From: Streptomyces sp. NBC_01237
GTDB lineage: Bacteria > Actinomycetota > Actinomycetes > Streptomycetales > Streptomycetaceae
DNA length: 64,000 nt
Assembly (NCBI RefSeq): GCF_035917275.1
Contig: NZ_CP108508.1
Span: forward strand, 5,518,001-5,582,000
Direction of reading: 5' to 3'
Shown here: one piece after another, positions 23,950 through 32,839 of the stretch
How positions within the stretch are numbered: the first letter of the stretch is position 1
Layout: each line of letters opens with the position of its first letter
Position numbers and translations under genes: made by a program
Notes under the pieces: generated by a model
What the model was told of the DNA's origin: nothing
Seen by the model: only the letters and a program-made list of their open reading frames with translations
Database searches by the model: none

Positions 23950-25704
23950 TCAAGCCAGTTCGGCGTCCATCGCCGCGCGCAGACGCAGGGTGGACACCAG
24001 CCGCTGGAACGCCTCCGACCAGTAGCCGCCCGCTCCCGGTGACGCCCCTTCCGGCTCGTCCTGAGCGGTCGTCAGGACCTCCAGGTGATCCGCCTCCGCC
24101 GGGTCCAGGCAGCGTTCGGCGAGGCCCATCACCCCGCTGAAGCTCCATGGGTAACTCCCCGCGTCCCGGGCGATGTCGAGCGCGTCGACCACCGAGCGGC
24201 CGAGCGGACCGGCCCACGGCACCCCGCAGACGCCGAGCAGCTGGAACGCCTCGGACAGTCCGTGCGCCGCTATGAAGTCCGCCACCCAGCCCGCGCGTTC
24301 GTCGCCGGGCAGGGTGGCCAGGAGCTTGGACCGTTCGGCGAGAGAAGCCGTACCGGGACCGTTGGACGGGGGCGTCGCGGGGGAGCCGAGCAGCGCACGG
24401 GCCCACTTCGGGTCGCGCTGCCGCACCGCTGCCCTGCACCACGCGGCGTGCAGCTCCCCGGCCCAGTCGTCGGCGACGGGCAGGGCCACGATCTCCTGAG
24501 CCGTACGTCCCCCGAACCGCTTGGGCCAGATGGTGAGCGGGGCGGCCTCCACCAGTTGGCCGAGCCACCAGGACCGTTCCCCGCGCCCGGTCGGGGGGAC
24601 CGGCACCACACCGTCGCGCTGCATTCCGGTGTCGCACTCGTGCGGTGCCTCCACGGCTATGCGGGCACCGCCGCCCGTACGGTCGGGATTCACGCAGGAC
24701 GCGGCGCGGGCCGCCATCCGTCCGGCCAGCGCCGAGCCGGGCAGCGCGGACAGCAGCTCGGCCGCGGTCGACCGGACATTGCGGCTCCGGTCGGACAGCG
24801 CCTGCTCCAGGAACGGCTCGTCGGCCCCGGACAGGCCGGTCCGCAGCGAGTCGAGGAACATCAGCCGGTCCTCGGCCCGCTCGGTGGACCAGGTGGTGGC
24901 CAGCAGGGCGAGCGCGGCACCCGGATCCCGCGTCCGTACGGAGTCCAGCAGCGCGACCCGCTCCGCGAACAGACCCTCCTCCCACAGTCGGCGCACCGCG
25001 TCCGGGTCCGAGACGTCGGGCCGGACCGAGCCGCCGGAGGAACCGCGCAGGGCGAACTTCCACTCGGGATTGAGCGCGGCCAGCCACAGGCCGAGCGGTC
25101 CGGCGAAGGTGAGCGCCTGCGGGCGCAGATCCGTACGCGCCCGTGCCGCGTCCAGCAGCGGCGGGAGCAGCGCGGCCGGGGCCCGGAAGCCCCGCAGATT
25201 GGCGGTGGCCAGCCACTGGGGGATGAGTTCGGTGAGGTCGGGTGCCGTACCGCGCCGCCCGCCGCCGGACGGTGCGGCACGGTCGGCGAGCAGCTGGGCG
25301 AGCCTGCGCCGGGCGGCCTCGGGGAGCGGCGGGCGCGGATCGGCGGGGGCGGACTCCGGCCGGGCGCCCGGCGGTGCGGGCAGCAGACCGGCCCGCCGCC
25401 GCACGGTGTGCAGCGCCGCGGCGTCCAGCAGCGCCACCGGAGCGTTCGCCGGAGAGGGGCCCGCCGTCCCGGCGGCCGGGGGGCGTCGGTCGGTTCCCAG
25501 CAGCGCCGATGTGACGAGCTCCTCCCACGCCGGGGACGCGGGCACGGCACCGGGCGAGGCCGGCGTCCCGGCACCGGTCTCGGACGACACCACGGGTGGG
25601 GTCTCGCGCGGCGTCGTGGATGCGGTCTCGGGCGACATCGGGGATGCGGTCTCGTGCGGCGGCGTGGATGAGGTTGCGGACGAGGTCGTATTCGTACGGG
25701 GCAT
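23950..25704 (-). CDS. DUF5691 family protein
   Basis: The 584-aa product is largely helical with HEAT-like stretches (DRSRNVRSTAAELLSALPGS) and no catalytic motif that I recognise; it fits the DUF5691 family. The first 60 residues are a Thr/Ser/Pro-rich tail built from loose repeats (SPETASTTPRETPP). The gene lies 70 bp behind the SWIM-domain gene on the same strand, and DUF5691, SWIM, MoxR, DUF5682 and VWA genes are often found together in actinobacteria as far as I know. It is predicted to share the DNA-damage promoter of the SWIM gene. A scaffold role is only inference. Confidence 0.75.
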   Translation of the reverse strand: MPRTNTTSSATSSTPPHETASPMSPETASTTPRETPPVVSSETGAGTPASPGAVPASPAWEELVTSALLGTDRRPPAAGTAGPSPANAPVALLDAAALHTVRRRAGLLPAPPGARPESAPADPRPPLPEAARRRLAQLLADRAAPSGGGRRGTAPDLTELIPQWLATANLRGFRAPAALLPPLLDAARARTDLRPQALTFAGPLGLWLAALNPEWKFALRGSSGGSVRPDVSDPDAVRRLWEEGLFAERVALLDSVRTRDPGAALALLATTWSTERAEDRLMFLDSLRTGLSGADEPFLEQALSDRSRNVRSTAAELLSALPGSALAGRMAARAASCVNPDRTGGGARIAVEAPHECDTGMQRDGVVPVPPTGRGERSWWLGQLVEAAPLTIWPKRFGGRTAQEIVALPVADDWAGELHAAWCRAAVRQRDPKWARALLGSPATPPSNGPGTASLAERSKLLATLPGDERAGWVADFIAAHGLSEAFQLLGVCGVPWAGPLGRSVVDALDIARDAGSYPWSFSGVMGLAERCLDPAEADHLEVLTTAQDEPEGASPGAGGYWSEAFQRLVSTLRLRAAMDAELA

Positions 25705-25774
25705 CGGTCCCCCTCCAGGGTGGTCGGGAGTCGCAGAGGTCGAGAACGCGCGCCGGAGCGTGCGGCCATGGGGG

Positions 25775-27175
25775 TCAGATGAGCGGCACGGCCTCGCCGG
25801 ACCCCGCCCCCTCGCTGACGGGGTCCGCGCTCCAGGCCGCGAACGGGTCGAAGCCGCGATGGCCGATCTCGCCGAAGACGTTGACGGGGCCGCCGCCGGA
25901 GAGCGCGACGAGCTTCCACAGGCCCGGCCGGGACAGCGCCGCCGGGGCCACCGGAACGGCGGACTCGGCGTGGGCGTCGGCCAGTTGCCACCCGTCCCCG
26001 GAGGGCACGGGTATGACCTCGCGCAGGGTGACCGGCCGGGCGTCGAGCCATGGATCGTCCCGAAGGGCGTCCCCGTACGCGGCGAGCGCGGCGGCCGTAC
26101 CGGCCCCCGGTGGAGGCGTCCCCCCGGGTACGGGCGTACCGAACTGCCGGCCCAGCTCGGCCCTCAGCTGCCCGGCACCCGGATACGGCGTGAGCTCCGC
26201 GTCCAGCGTGACGCCCACCGGCAGCGCCTGTCCGGGCGAGCGCCCCGCGGCTCCGAAGGAGAGCAGCAGCGCGGTGCGGCCCGACTCCCTTCCGTACAGC
26301 CAGATCCGGCGGGCGACGATCTTGCCGTCCGGGGTGTCGTACTGCGCGAGGACCAGCCAGTGGTCGCGGACCGGGGGCCCTTCGGCGGACGAGGTCAGCC
26401 CCACTCTCGTACGCACGGTCGCGGCCAGGGGCTCCGGCAGCCGGTCCAGGCCCAGCCAGGCCGTGTCCAGCAGGTGGAGCAGCGCGCACTCCTCCAGCAG
26501 CCGTACCGGCCAGCCCGGACCGGAGGCGGGTATCGCCCCCAACTCCCGCACCCGGCCCGCCAGTCCCGGCGCCTGGGCGTCGACCATGCGGGCCGCGGTC
26601 TCCTCCCACAGCCCGTATCCCGACTGATCGGCCGCCGCGAGGCCGCCCCGCAGCAGGTCGGTGAGACGCTGCTCCAGCTCCTGTGCGCCCCCGGTGATCC
26701 GCTCGGCCCGCCGCTCCGCGCGCCTCCTGGCGGCCTCCCGGTCGGCCGGGCCCGCCGCCCCCGTCTCCTCCGGCGGCGACTCCTGCCCGGCGGCTCGGCT
26801 GCGACGGCCTTCGAGCCATTCCCGGGCCCAGCCCGCGACTTCGCCGCTCCGGAGCGGCGGGGTGCCGCCCGCCCAGAGCAGAAGCAGCCCCAGCGCGTGC
26901 TTGCACGGGAACTTCCGGCTCGGGCAACTGCACGTGTACGCCGGTCCTGTGGTGTCCACCACCGTCCGGTACGGCGTGCTTCCGCTTCCCCTGCACAGCC
27001 CCCACACCGCGCCCGAGCCGTCGAGCCCCGCGTCGGACCACCGGTCCGCCGAACCGAGTCTGCTCCCGGCCTTGCGTGACGCATCGTCAGGAGCCAGGGC
27101 CAGTACCTGCTCCACCGTCCAGCGCGCCGCCGGACCCGCGGCGCGCGAGGGTTCTCCCCCGTGAGATAGCAGCAT
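25775..27175 (-). CDS. SWIM zinc-finger protein
   Basis: The 466-aa product has an N-terminal SWIM domain with the zinc ligands in CSCPSRKFPCKH (Cys82, Cys84, Cys91, His93). SWIM domains bind DNA or proteins. The rest is not recognised; it contains an Arg/Glu-rich helix (REAARRRAERRAERI) and a beta-rich C-terminal half. ATG 27175 has no ribosome site, but the -10 hexamer TACCGT lies exactly 7 nt upstream, so the mRNA is probably leaderless. The promoter carries the TTGTCAGTGG element also found before pcrA and the MoxR operon. Confidence 0.85.
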   Translation of the reverse strand: MLLSHGGEPSRAAGPAARWTVEQVLALAPDDASRKAGSRLGSADRWSDAGLDGSGAVWGLCRGSGSTPYRTVVDTTGPAYTCSCPSRKFPCKHALGLLLLWAGGTPPLRSGEVAGWAREWLEGRRSRAAGQESPPEETGAAGPADREAARRRAERRAERITGGAQELEQRLTDLLRGGLAAADQSGYGLWEETAARMVDAQAPGLAGRVRELGAIPASGPGWPVRLLEECALLHLLDTAWLGLDRLPEPLAATVRTRVGLTSSAEGPPVRDHWLVLAQYDTPDGKIVARRIWLYGRESGRTALLLSFGAAGRSPGQALPVGVTLDAELTPYPGAGQLRAELGRQFGTPVPGGTPPPGAGTAAALAAYGDALRDDPWLDARPVTLREVIPVPSGDGWQLADAHAESAVPVAPAALSRPGLWKLVALSGGGPVNVFGEIGHRGFDPFAAWSADPVSEGAGSGEAVPLI

Positions 27176-27182
27176 GGGAACG

Positions 27183-27205
27183 ACGGTAGGACGTCCCACT
27201 GACAA
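27183..27205 (-). promoter_or_regulatory. RecA-NDp/PafBC-type promoter of the SWIM-DUF5691 genes
   Basis: On the minus strand: TTGTCAGTGG (27196-27205), 7 nt, TACCGT (27183-27188), 7 nt, ATG. The conserved block extends to 15 bp (27196-27210) identical to the sequence before the MoxR operon. Confidence 0.75.
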
Positions 27206-27314
27206 TCGGCTGTGACCTGCGATCCAGCCGGTACGGCCAGGATTTGACTTTGCCTTTCCTTTGCGTTTCTCTGCGAGCTCCGGTATTCGGAGTTCGATCC
27301 AGGGGGGATCCCAG

Positions 27315-27770
27315 ATGAACCGCACCACCCGCACCACCCGCACGTCCCGTTCCGTCCGCACGGCGTTCTGCGCCGTCGCGGTGACCGGTCTCGTGTTCGG
27401 CCTCGGCGCCTGCTCCTCCGAGTCGGTCGACAAGGCCGTCGACAAGGCTGTCGACAAGACGGTGAACGAGAAGTACGAGGTCACGTACGAGGTCACCGGC
27501 ACGGGCGTCGACGAGATCCAGTTCCACGGCGGCTCCGGCGACGCCATGGACCCGAAGCTCGAAACGGTCAAGTCGCCCACGCTGCCGTGGAAGAAGACCG
27601 TGACGCTGACCGGCATCATGCCGCCCGCCGTCATGCCGATGGCGCTGGACGCGGGCGGCGCCGACATCGCCTGCACCATCACGTACGAGGGCAAGGTCAT
27701 CAAGGAGAGCAAGGGCGAGGGCATGGTCGCGGCCGGCGGGTGCGTCGCCGTCTCGCCGATCGTCGGCTGA
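27315..27770 (+). CDS. MmpS-like lipoprotein
   Basis: The 151-aa product has a basic N terminus, a hydrophobic core and the lipobox FGLGACSSES (Cys near residue 33). A short repeat (SVDKAVDKAVDK) follows. The C-terminal beta domain (KYEVTYEVTGTG, LPWKKTVTLTG, ADIACTITYEGKVI, GGCVAVSP) matches the MmpS membrane-accessory fold, with a pair of cysteines likely bridged. No MmpL transporter is adjacent. AGGGGGG precedes ATG 27315. It sits between the SWIM promoter and the MoxR operon on the plus strand, so it may be a bystander or part of the set. Confidence 0.75.
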   Translation: MNRTTRTTRTSRSVRTAFCAVAVTGLVFGLGACSSESVDKAVDKAVDKTVNEKYEVTYEVTGTGVDEIQFHGGSGDAMDPKLETVKSPTLPWKKTVTLTGIMPPAVMPMALDAGGADIACTITYEGKVIKESKGEGMVAAGGCVAVSPIVG

Positions 27771-27819
27771 CCCCTCCCCAACTGCCGCCACATCGGCCCC
27801 GACCAGCGGGCGGGGCCGA

Positions 27820-27842
27820 TTGTCAGTGGCATGGTGCACGGT
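27820..27842 (+). promoter_or_regulatory. RecA-NDp/PafBC-like promoter of the MoxR-DUF5682-VWA operon
   Basis: TTGTCAGTGG (27820-27829), 7 nt, CACGGT (27837-27842). The -35 part is perfect and preceded by the same GCCGA as the SWIM promoter; the -10 has C in place of the first T. The start codon is 37 nt downstream. Confidence 0.65.
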
Positions 27843-27879
27843 GGAACCACATCAGGTCGAACGATCTGGAGGGGGATCC

Positions 27880-29058
27880 ATGACCGTGCCCGAAACCACC
27901 GCAGCCACCGCGACCGCCGGAGCCGGAACAGCCGCGGCCGCGGCCGCCGCCGCCGAGGCGGCCGGGACAGGGGCCCGCCCCGAGGTCCTGCGGCCGCACG
28001 CCGAGGACGCGTTCGCCGGTGAACTCAAGGCGCTCGCCGCCGCCGACGACCGGCCGAGACCTGTCCGCTGGCGCCTCTCGCCGTGGGCCGTCGCCACCTA
28101 TCTGCTGGGCGGGACGCTCCCCGACGGGACGGTGATCACACCCAAGTACGTCGGCCCGCGACGCCTCGTCGAAGTCGCCGTGACCACACTCGCCACCGAC
28201 CGGGCCCTGTTGCTCCTCGGTGTCCCCGGCACCGCCAAGACCTGGGTGTCCGAACACCTCGCCGCCGCCGTCAGCGGCGACTCGACCCTGCTCGTCCAGG
28301 GCACCGCCGGGACCCCGGAGGAAGCCGTCCGCTACGGGTGGAACTACGCGCAGCTGCTCGCCCACGGACCCAGCCGGGAAGCGCTGGTGCCCAGCCCGCT
28401 CATGCGCGCCATGTCCGAAGGCATGACCGCCAGGGTCGAGGAACTGACCCGCATTCCGGCCGATGTGCAGGACGCGCTCATCACGATCCTGTCGGAGAAG
28501 ACCCTCCCCGTGCCCGAACTGGGCCAGGAGGTCCAGGCCGTCCGCGGGTTCAACCTCATCGCCACGGCGAACGACCGGGACCGCGGGGTCAACGAACTCT
28601 CCAGCGCACTGCGCCGCCGGTTCAACACCGTCGTCCTGCCGCTGCCCGGGACGGCCGAGGCCGAGGTGGACATCGTGTCCCGGCGTGTCGACCAGATCGG
28701 CCGTTCGCTCGACCTGCCGGCCGCCCCCGAGGGCATGGCCGAGATCCGGCGGGTGGTGACCGTCTTCCGGGAGCTGCGCGACGGCGTCACCACCGACGGG
28801 CGCACCAAGGTCAAGTCCCCGTCCGGGACGCTCTCCACGGCCGAGGCGATCTCCGTCGTCACCAACGGACTGGCCCTCGCCGCCCACTTCGGCGACGGCA
28901 TCCTGCGGCCCGCCGACGTCGCGGCCGGAATCCTCGGTGCCGTGGTCCGGGACCCGGCGGCGGACCGGGTGGTCTGGCAGGAGTATCTGGAGACCGTGGT
29001 CCGCGAGCGGGACGGCTGGAAGGACTTCTACCGCGCCTGCCGCGAGGTCTCCGGATGA
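27880..29058 (+). CDS. MoxR-type AAA+ ATPase
   Basis: The 392-aa product starts after a Gly-rich ribosome site (GGAGGGGGA). After an Ala/Thr-rich N terminus comes an AAA+ core: Walker A GVPGTAKT (residues 114-121), a Walker B-like segment ending VEELTRI rather than the usual DE, sensor 1 FNLIATAND, and the arginine-finger region SSALRRRFN. MoxR ATPases act as chaperones with VWA partners, as RavA with ViaA or CbbQ with CbbO. The gene overlaps the DUF5682 gene by 4 bp, and the VWA gene follows, so the three form one translational unit. Confidence 0.9.
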   Translation: MTVPETTAATATAGAGTAAAAAAAAEAAGTGARPEVLRPHAEDAFAGELKALAAADDRPRPVRWRLSPWAVATYLLGGTLPDGTVITPKYVGPRRLVEVAVTTLATDRALLLLGVPGTAKTWVSEHLAAAVSGDSTLLVQGTAGTPEEAVRYGWNYAQLLAHGPSREALVPSPLMRAMSEGMTARVEELTRIPADVQDALITILSEKTLPVPELGQEVQAVRGFNLIATANDRDRGVNELSSALRRRFNTVVLPLPGTAEAEVDIVSRRVDQIGRSLDLPAAPEGMAEIRRVVTVFRELRDGVTTDGRTKVKSPSGTLSTAEAISVVTNGLALAAHFGDGILRPADVAAGILGAVVRDPAADRVVWQEYLETVVRERDGWKDFYRACREVSG

Positions 29059-31526
29059 CCGGGCGCACCGCGGCCACCGGGCCGCTGCTGCTGGGGGTGC
29101 GTCACCACGGTCCGGGATCGGCCCGTGCGGTCCTCGCCGCGCTGGAGGCCGTCCGGCCGGGTGCGGTGCTCGTCGAGGGGCCGCCGGAGGGGGACGCCCT
29201 GCTTCCGCTCGCCGCCGATCCACGGATGCGGCCGCCCGTCGCGCTGCTGGCGCACGCCGTGGACGACCCGGGCCGAGCGGCCTTCTGGCCGCTGGCGGAG
29301 TTCTCGCCCGAGTGGGTGGCGATCCGCTGGGCGCTGGCCAACGACGTCCCGGTGCGCTTCCTCGACCTGCCCGCGGCGCACTCACTGGCGCTGAAGGAGA
29401 CCCCGGACGGCCCCCGCGACCCCGCTGCGGCAGGAGACCCGGACGCCCGGGACGGCGGAGGCGAGGGCGGCGGTGCGGCGGACGACCGGAACGGCGAGGA
29501 CACCGGGGACGGCAACGGCGCGGCGTACAGCCGGATGCCGTTCCCGCCCGCCGTCGACCCGATCGGCGTCCTCGCCGGGACCGCCGGTTACGAGGACCCC
29601 GAGCGCTGGTGGGAGGACGTCGTCGAGCACCGCGCTCCCGACGGCACGGCGGGCGACCCGTGCGCCCCGTTCGCCGCACTCGCCGAGGCCATGACCGCGC
29701 TGCGCGAGGTGTACGGGGACGGCGGGCATCCCCGCGACGCCGTCCGGGAGGCGTACATGAGAATCCGGCTGCGCACCGCGCGCAAGGAGTTCGGGGACGA
29801 CATCGCCGTCGTCTGCGGCGCCTGGCACGTCCCCGCGCTCGCCGCCAGGACCACCCTCGCCGCCGACAAGGCCCTGCTCAAGGGGCTCCCGAAGGTCAGG
29901 ACCGAACTGACCTGGGTGCCGTGGACCCACCGCAGGCTCGCCCGGCACAGCGGATACGGTGCCGGGATCGACTCACCCGGCTGGTACGGCCACCTCTTCG
30001 GCGCCGCCGACCGGCCGATCGAGCGGTGGATGACGAAGGTCGCCGGGCTGCTGCGCGACGAGGACAGGTTCGTCTCGACCGCCCACGTCATCGAGGCCGT
30101 CCGGCTCGCCGAGACGCTCGCGGCCATGCGGGGCCGGCCGCTCGCCGGGCTCGCCGAGACCACCGACGCCGTACGGGCCGTGATGTGCGAGGGCTCCGAC
30201 GTGCCGCTCGCCCTCGTCCGGGACCGGCTCGTCGTCGGCGAGACCCTCGGCGAGGTCCCGGACAGCGCCCCCGCCGTCCCGCTGCAACGCGACCTGGCCC
30301 GGCAGCAGCGCACGCTGCGGCTCAAACCGGAGGCGCAGGCGCGGGAGTTGGAGCTCGACCTCCGCAAGGACACGGACGCCGCACGCAGCAGGCTGCTGCA
30401 CCGGCTCCGGCTCCTCGCCGTCGGATGGGGCGAGCCCGCCACCGGCCGGGGGAGCACGGGCACGTTCCGGGAGAGCTGGCGGCTGAGCTGGGAGCCCGAG
30501 CTGCATGTACGGATCGCCGAAGCCGGAGTGTGGGGCACCACCGTGCTCTCCGCGGCCACGGCGAAGGCCGAGTCGGAAGCCGTGTCGGCCACCGTCCTGT
30601 CCGAGGTGACCGCCCTCGCCGAGCACTGCCTGCTGGCCGGACTGACCGAGGCGCTGCCCCTCGTGATGAAGGCGCTCGCCGACCGTGCCGCACTCGACGC
30701 GGACGTCGGCCACCTCGCCGAGGCGCTGCCCGCTCTCGCCCGCTCCCTGCGGTACGGGGACGTACGTTCCACGGACACGGCCGCGCTCGGCGAGGTCGCC
30801 GCCGGGCTCGCCGAGCGGATCTGCGTCGGCCTGCCCTCCGCCTGTACCGGACTCGACGCGGACGGCGCCGACGCGCTGCGCCGCCAGGTGGACGGTGTGC
30901 ACACCGCGATCGGCCTGCTCGCCGGGACCGTACCCGCCGAGGGCCTGCGGGAGCGCTGGGCCGCCGTCCTGCGCAGGCTGGCCGACAGGGACACCGTCGC
31001 CGGGGTCATCCGCGGCCGCGCCGCCCGCCTGCTGCTCGACGAGGGGCGGCTGGCCGAGGACGACGCGGCGCGCCTCATGGGCCTCGCGCTCTCGCCCGGC
31101 ACCCCGCCGCCCGACGCCGCGGCCTGGATCGAGGGCTTCGTCGGCGGAGCGTCGGGCGGCGGCATGCTGCTCGTCCACGACGAGCGGCTGCTCGGCCTGG
31201 TCGACACCTGGCTCACCGGTGTCCCCGCGGACACCTTCACCGATGTGCTGCCGCTGCTGCGCCGTACGTTCTCCGCGTACGAACCGGGTGTACGGCGCAC
31301 CCTCGGCGAGCTGGTCCGCCGCGGACCGGCCCCCGAAGGGCCGCACCACGGCGCCACGGACCCGGCCGCGCCCGGCTTCGGACCCGGCCTCGACGGAGCC
31401 AGGGCGGACGCCGTGACGCCGGTGCTGCGCCTGCTGCTCGGCCTCACCCCCGGGCCGGCCGCACGGAACGGCACGCGGGACGGGGACGGAGCCGCGGCGC
31501 TCCAGGAGCGGGAGGCAGCCGGATGA
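29055..31526 (+). CDS. DUF5682 family protein
   Basis: The 823-aa product opens with LLLGVRHHGPGSARAVLAAL and AVLVEGPPEGDALL, the signature of DUF5682. A later AVVCGAWHVPAL and the spread of His/Glu residues recall the TraB/Tiki-EreA-ChaN hydrolase fold, but this resemblance is only by eye. The second half is helical and Ala/Leu-rich with repeats of RLADRD-like helices. The product is soluble, with no signal peptide. Start and stop overlap the MoxR and VWA genes by 4 bp each, implying fixed stoichiometry. It could be the enzymatic effector or substrate adaptor of the MoxR-VWA pair. Confidence 0.85.
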   Translation: MTGRTAATGPLLLGVRHHGPGSARAVLAALEAVRPGAVLVEGPPEGDALLPLAADPRMRPPVALLAHAVDDPGRAAFWPLAEFSPEWVAIRWALANDVPVRFLDLPAAHSLALKETPDGPRDPAAAGDPDARDGGGEGGGAADDRNGEDTGDGNGAAYSRMPFPPAVDPIGVLAGTAGYEDPERWWEDVVEHRAPDGTAGDPCAPFAALAEAMTALREVYGDGGHPRDAVREAYMRIRLRTARKEFGDDIAVVCGAWHVPALAARTTLAADKALLKGLPKVRTELTWVPWTHRRLARHSGYGAGIDSPGWYGHLFGAADRPIERWMTKVAGLLRDEDRFVSTAHVIEAVRLAETLAAMRGRPLAGLAETTDAVRAVMCEGSDVPLALVRDRLVVGETLGEVPDSAPAVPLQRDLARQQRTLRLKPEAQARELELDLRKDTDAARSRLLHRLRLLAVGWGEPATGRGSTGTFRESWRLSWEPELHVRIAEAGVWGTTVLSAATAKAESEAVSATVLSEVTALAEHCLLAGLTEALPLVMKALADRAALDADVGHLAEALPALARSLRYGDVRSTDTAALGEVAAGLAERICVGLPSACTGLDADGADALRRQVDGVHTAIGLLAGTVPAEGLRERWAAVLRRLADRDTVAGVIRGRAARLLLDEGRLAEDDAARLMGLALSPGTPPPDAAAWIEGFVGGASGGGMLLVHDERLLGLVDTWLTGVPADTFTDVLPLLRRTFSAYEPGVRRTLGELVRRGPAPEGPHHGATDPAAPGFGPGLDGARADAVTPVLRLLLGLTPGPAARNGTRDGDGAAALQEREAAG

Positions 31527-32839
31527 CGACGCACACGGCGAGGGACACCAGCGGGAGGGAGCGGGAGCAGGTGGCGACGACTGGGGAGGGGGCGGCAGCG
31601 ACGGGCACGACCGGAGTGGGGGTGACAGCGACGGGCACGACAGCCGTGGGGACGGCCGGGGCAGCGGCCGACGACGAACGGCTGCGGCGCTGGCGGATGG
31701 TGCTGGGCGCGGACAGCGCCGAGAGCATCGGACGCACGCTCACCGGCCGGGACACCGCGATGGACGGCGCGCTGAACGCGCTCTACGGCGGCGGGAAGAA
31801 GCCCGGCGGGCGGGGCGGAAGCGAGCGCTCGGCGGGGCTCGGGGCCTCCGCGCCCGCCGTCGCCCGCTGGCTCGGTGACATCCGTACATATTTCCCCAGC
31901 TCCGTCGTCCAGATCATGCAGCGCGACGCGATCGACCGCCTCGGCCTGTCGTCGCTGCTGCTGGAACCGGAGATGCTGGAGGCCGTCGAGGCCGACGTCC
32001 ATCTCGTCGGCACCCTGCTCTCGCTCAACAAGGCCATGCCGGAGACGACGAAGGAGACCGCGCGGGCCGTCGTCCGCAAAGTCGTCGAGGACCTGGAGAA
32101 ACGCCTCGCGGGCCGTACCCGGGCCACCCTCACCGGAGCACTGGACCGTTCGGCGAGGATCGGCCGGCCCCGCCACCGGGACATCGACTGGGACCGCACC
32201 ATCCGGGCCAACCTCAAGAACTACCTGCCCCTTCCCGGGGAGGACGGGGCAGGAACGGTCGTACCCGAACGTCTCATCGGGTACGGGCGCGCGGCCCGGT
32301 CCGTGAAGAAGGACGTCATCCTCTGCATCGACCAGTCGGGTTCGATGGCCGCGTCCGTCGTCCACGCCGCCGTCTTCGGCGCGGTCCTCGCCTCCATGCG
32401 CACCCTGGCGACCCGGCTCGTCGTCTTCGACACGGCGGTGGCCGACCTCACCGATCAGCTCGACGACCCGGTCGACGTCCTCTTCGGCGTCCAGCTCGGC
32501 GGCGGCACGGACATCAACCGGGCGCTCGCCTACTGCCAGTCCCGCATCACCCGCCCCGCCGACACCGTCGTCGTCCTCATCAGCGACCTCTACGAGGGCG
32601 GCATACGCGACGAGATGCTCAAGCGGGTCGCCGCGATGAAGGCGTCCGGGGTGCAGTTCGTGACGCTGCTCGCACTCTCCGACGAGGGCGCGCCCGCGTA
32701 CGACCGTGAGCACGCGGCGGCGCTCGGTGCGCTCGGCACGCCCGCGTTCGCCTGCACGCCGGATCTCTTCCCCGACATCATGGCCGCGGCGATCGAGAGG
32801 AGGCCGCTGCCCGTACCGGACACGGAGCCCGCGCGGTGA
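31523..32839 (+). CDS. VWA domain protein, MoxR partner
   Basis: The 438-aa product has a disordered Thr/Gly-rich N terminus (about 50 residues), a helical middle region and a C-terminal von Willebrand A domain with a complete MIDAS: DQSGSM (Asp270), the Thr in GGGTDI and the Asp in LISDLYEG. This is the architecture of ViaA/CbbO-type partners of MoxR ATPases. It overlaps the DUF5682 gene (ATGA). A 304-bp spacer to sucC follows with no strong terminator seen. Confidence 0.9.
   Translation: MTTHTARDTSGREREQVATTGEGAAATGTTGVGVTATGTTAVGTAGAAADDERLRRWRMVLGADSAESIGRTLTGRDTAMDGALNALYGGGKKPGGRGGSERSAGLGASAPAVARWLGDIRTYFPSSVVQIMQRDAIDRLGLSSLLLEPEMLEAVEADVHLVGTLLSLNKAMPETTKETARAVVRKVVEDLEKRLAGRTRATLTGALDRSARIGRPRHRDIDWDRTIRANLKNYLPLPGEDGAGTVVPERLIGYGRAARSVKKDVILCIDQSGSMAASVVHAAVFGAVLASMRTLATRLVVFDTAVADLTDQLDDPVDVLFGVQLGGGTDINRALAYCQSRITRPADTVVVLISDLYEGGIRDEMLKRVAAMKASGVQFVTLLALSDEGAPAYDREHAAALGALGTPAFACTPDLFPDIMAAAIERRPLPVPDTEPAR

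Noticed and set aside
27315..27770. MmpS-like gene as a core member of the five-gene set
   Set aside because: It has its own start region and a secreted product; position alone does not show it belongs.
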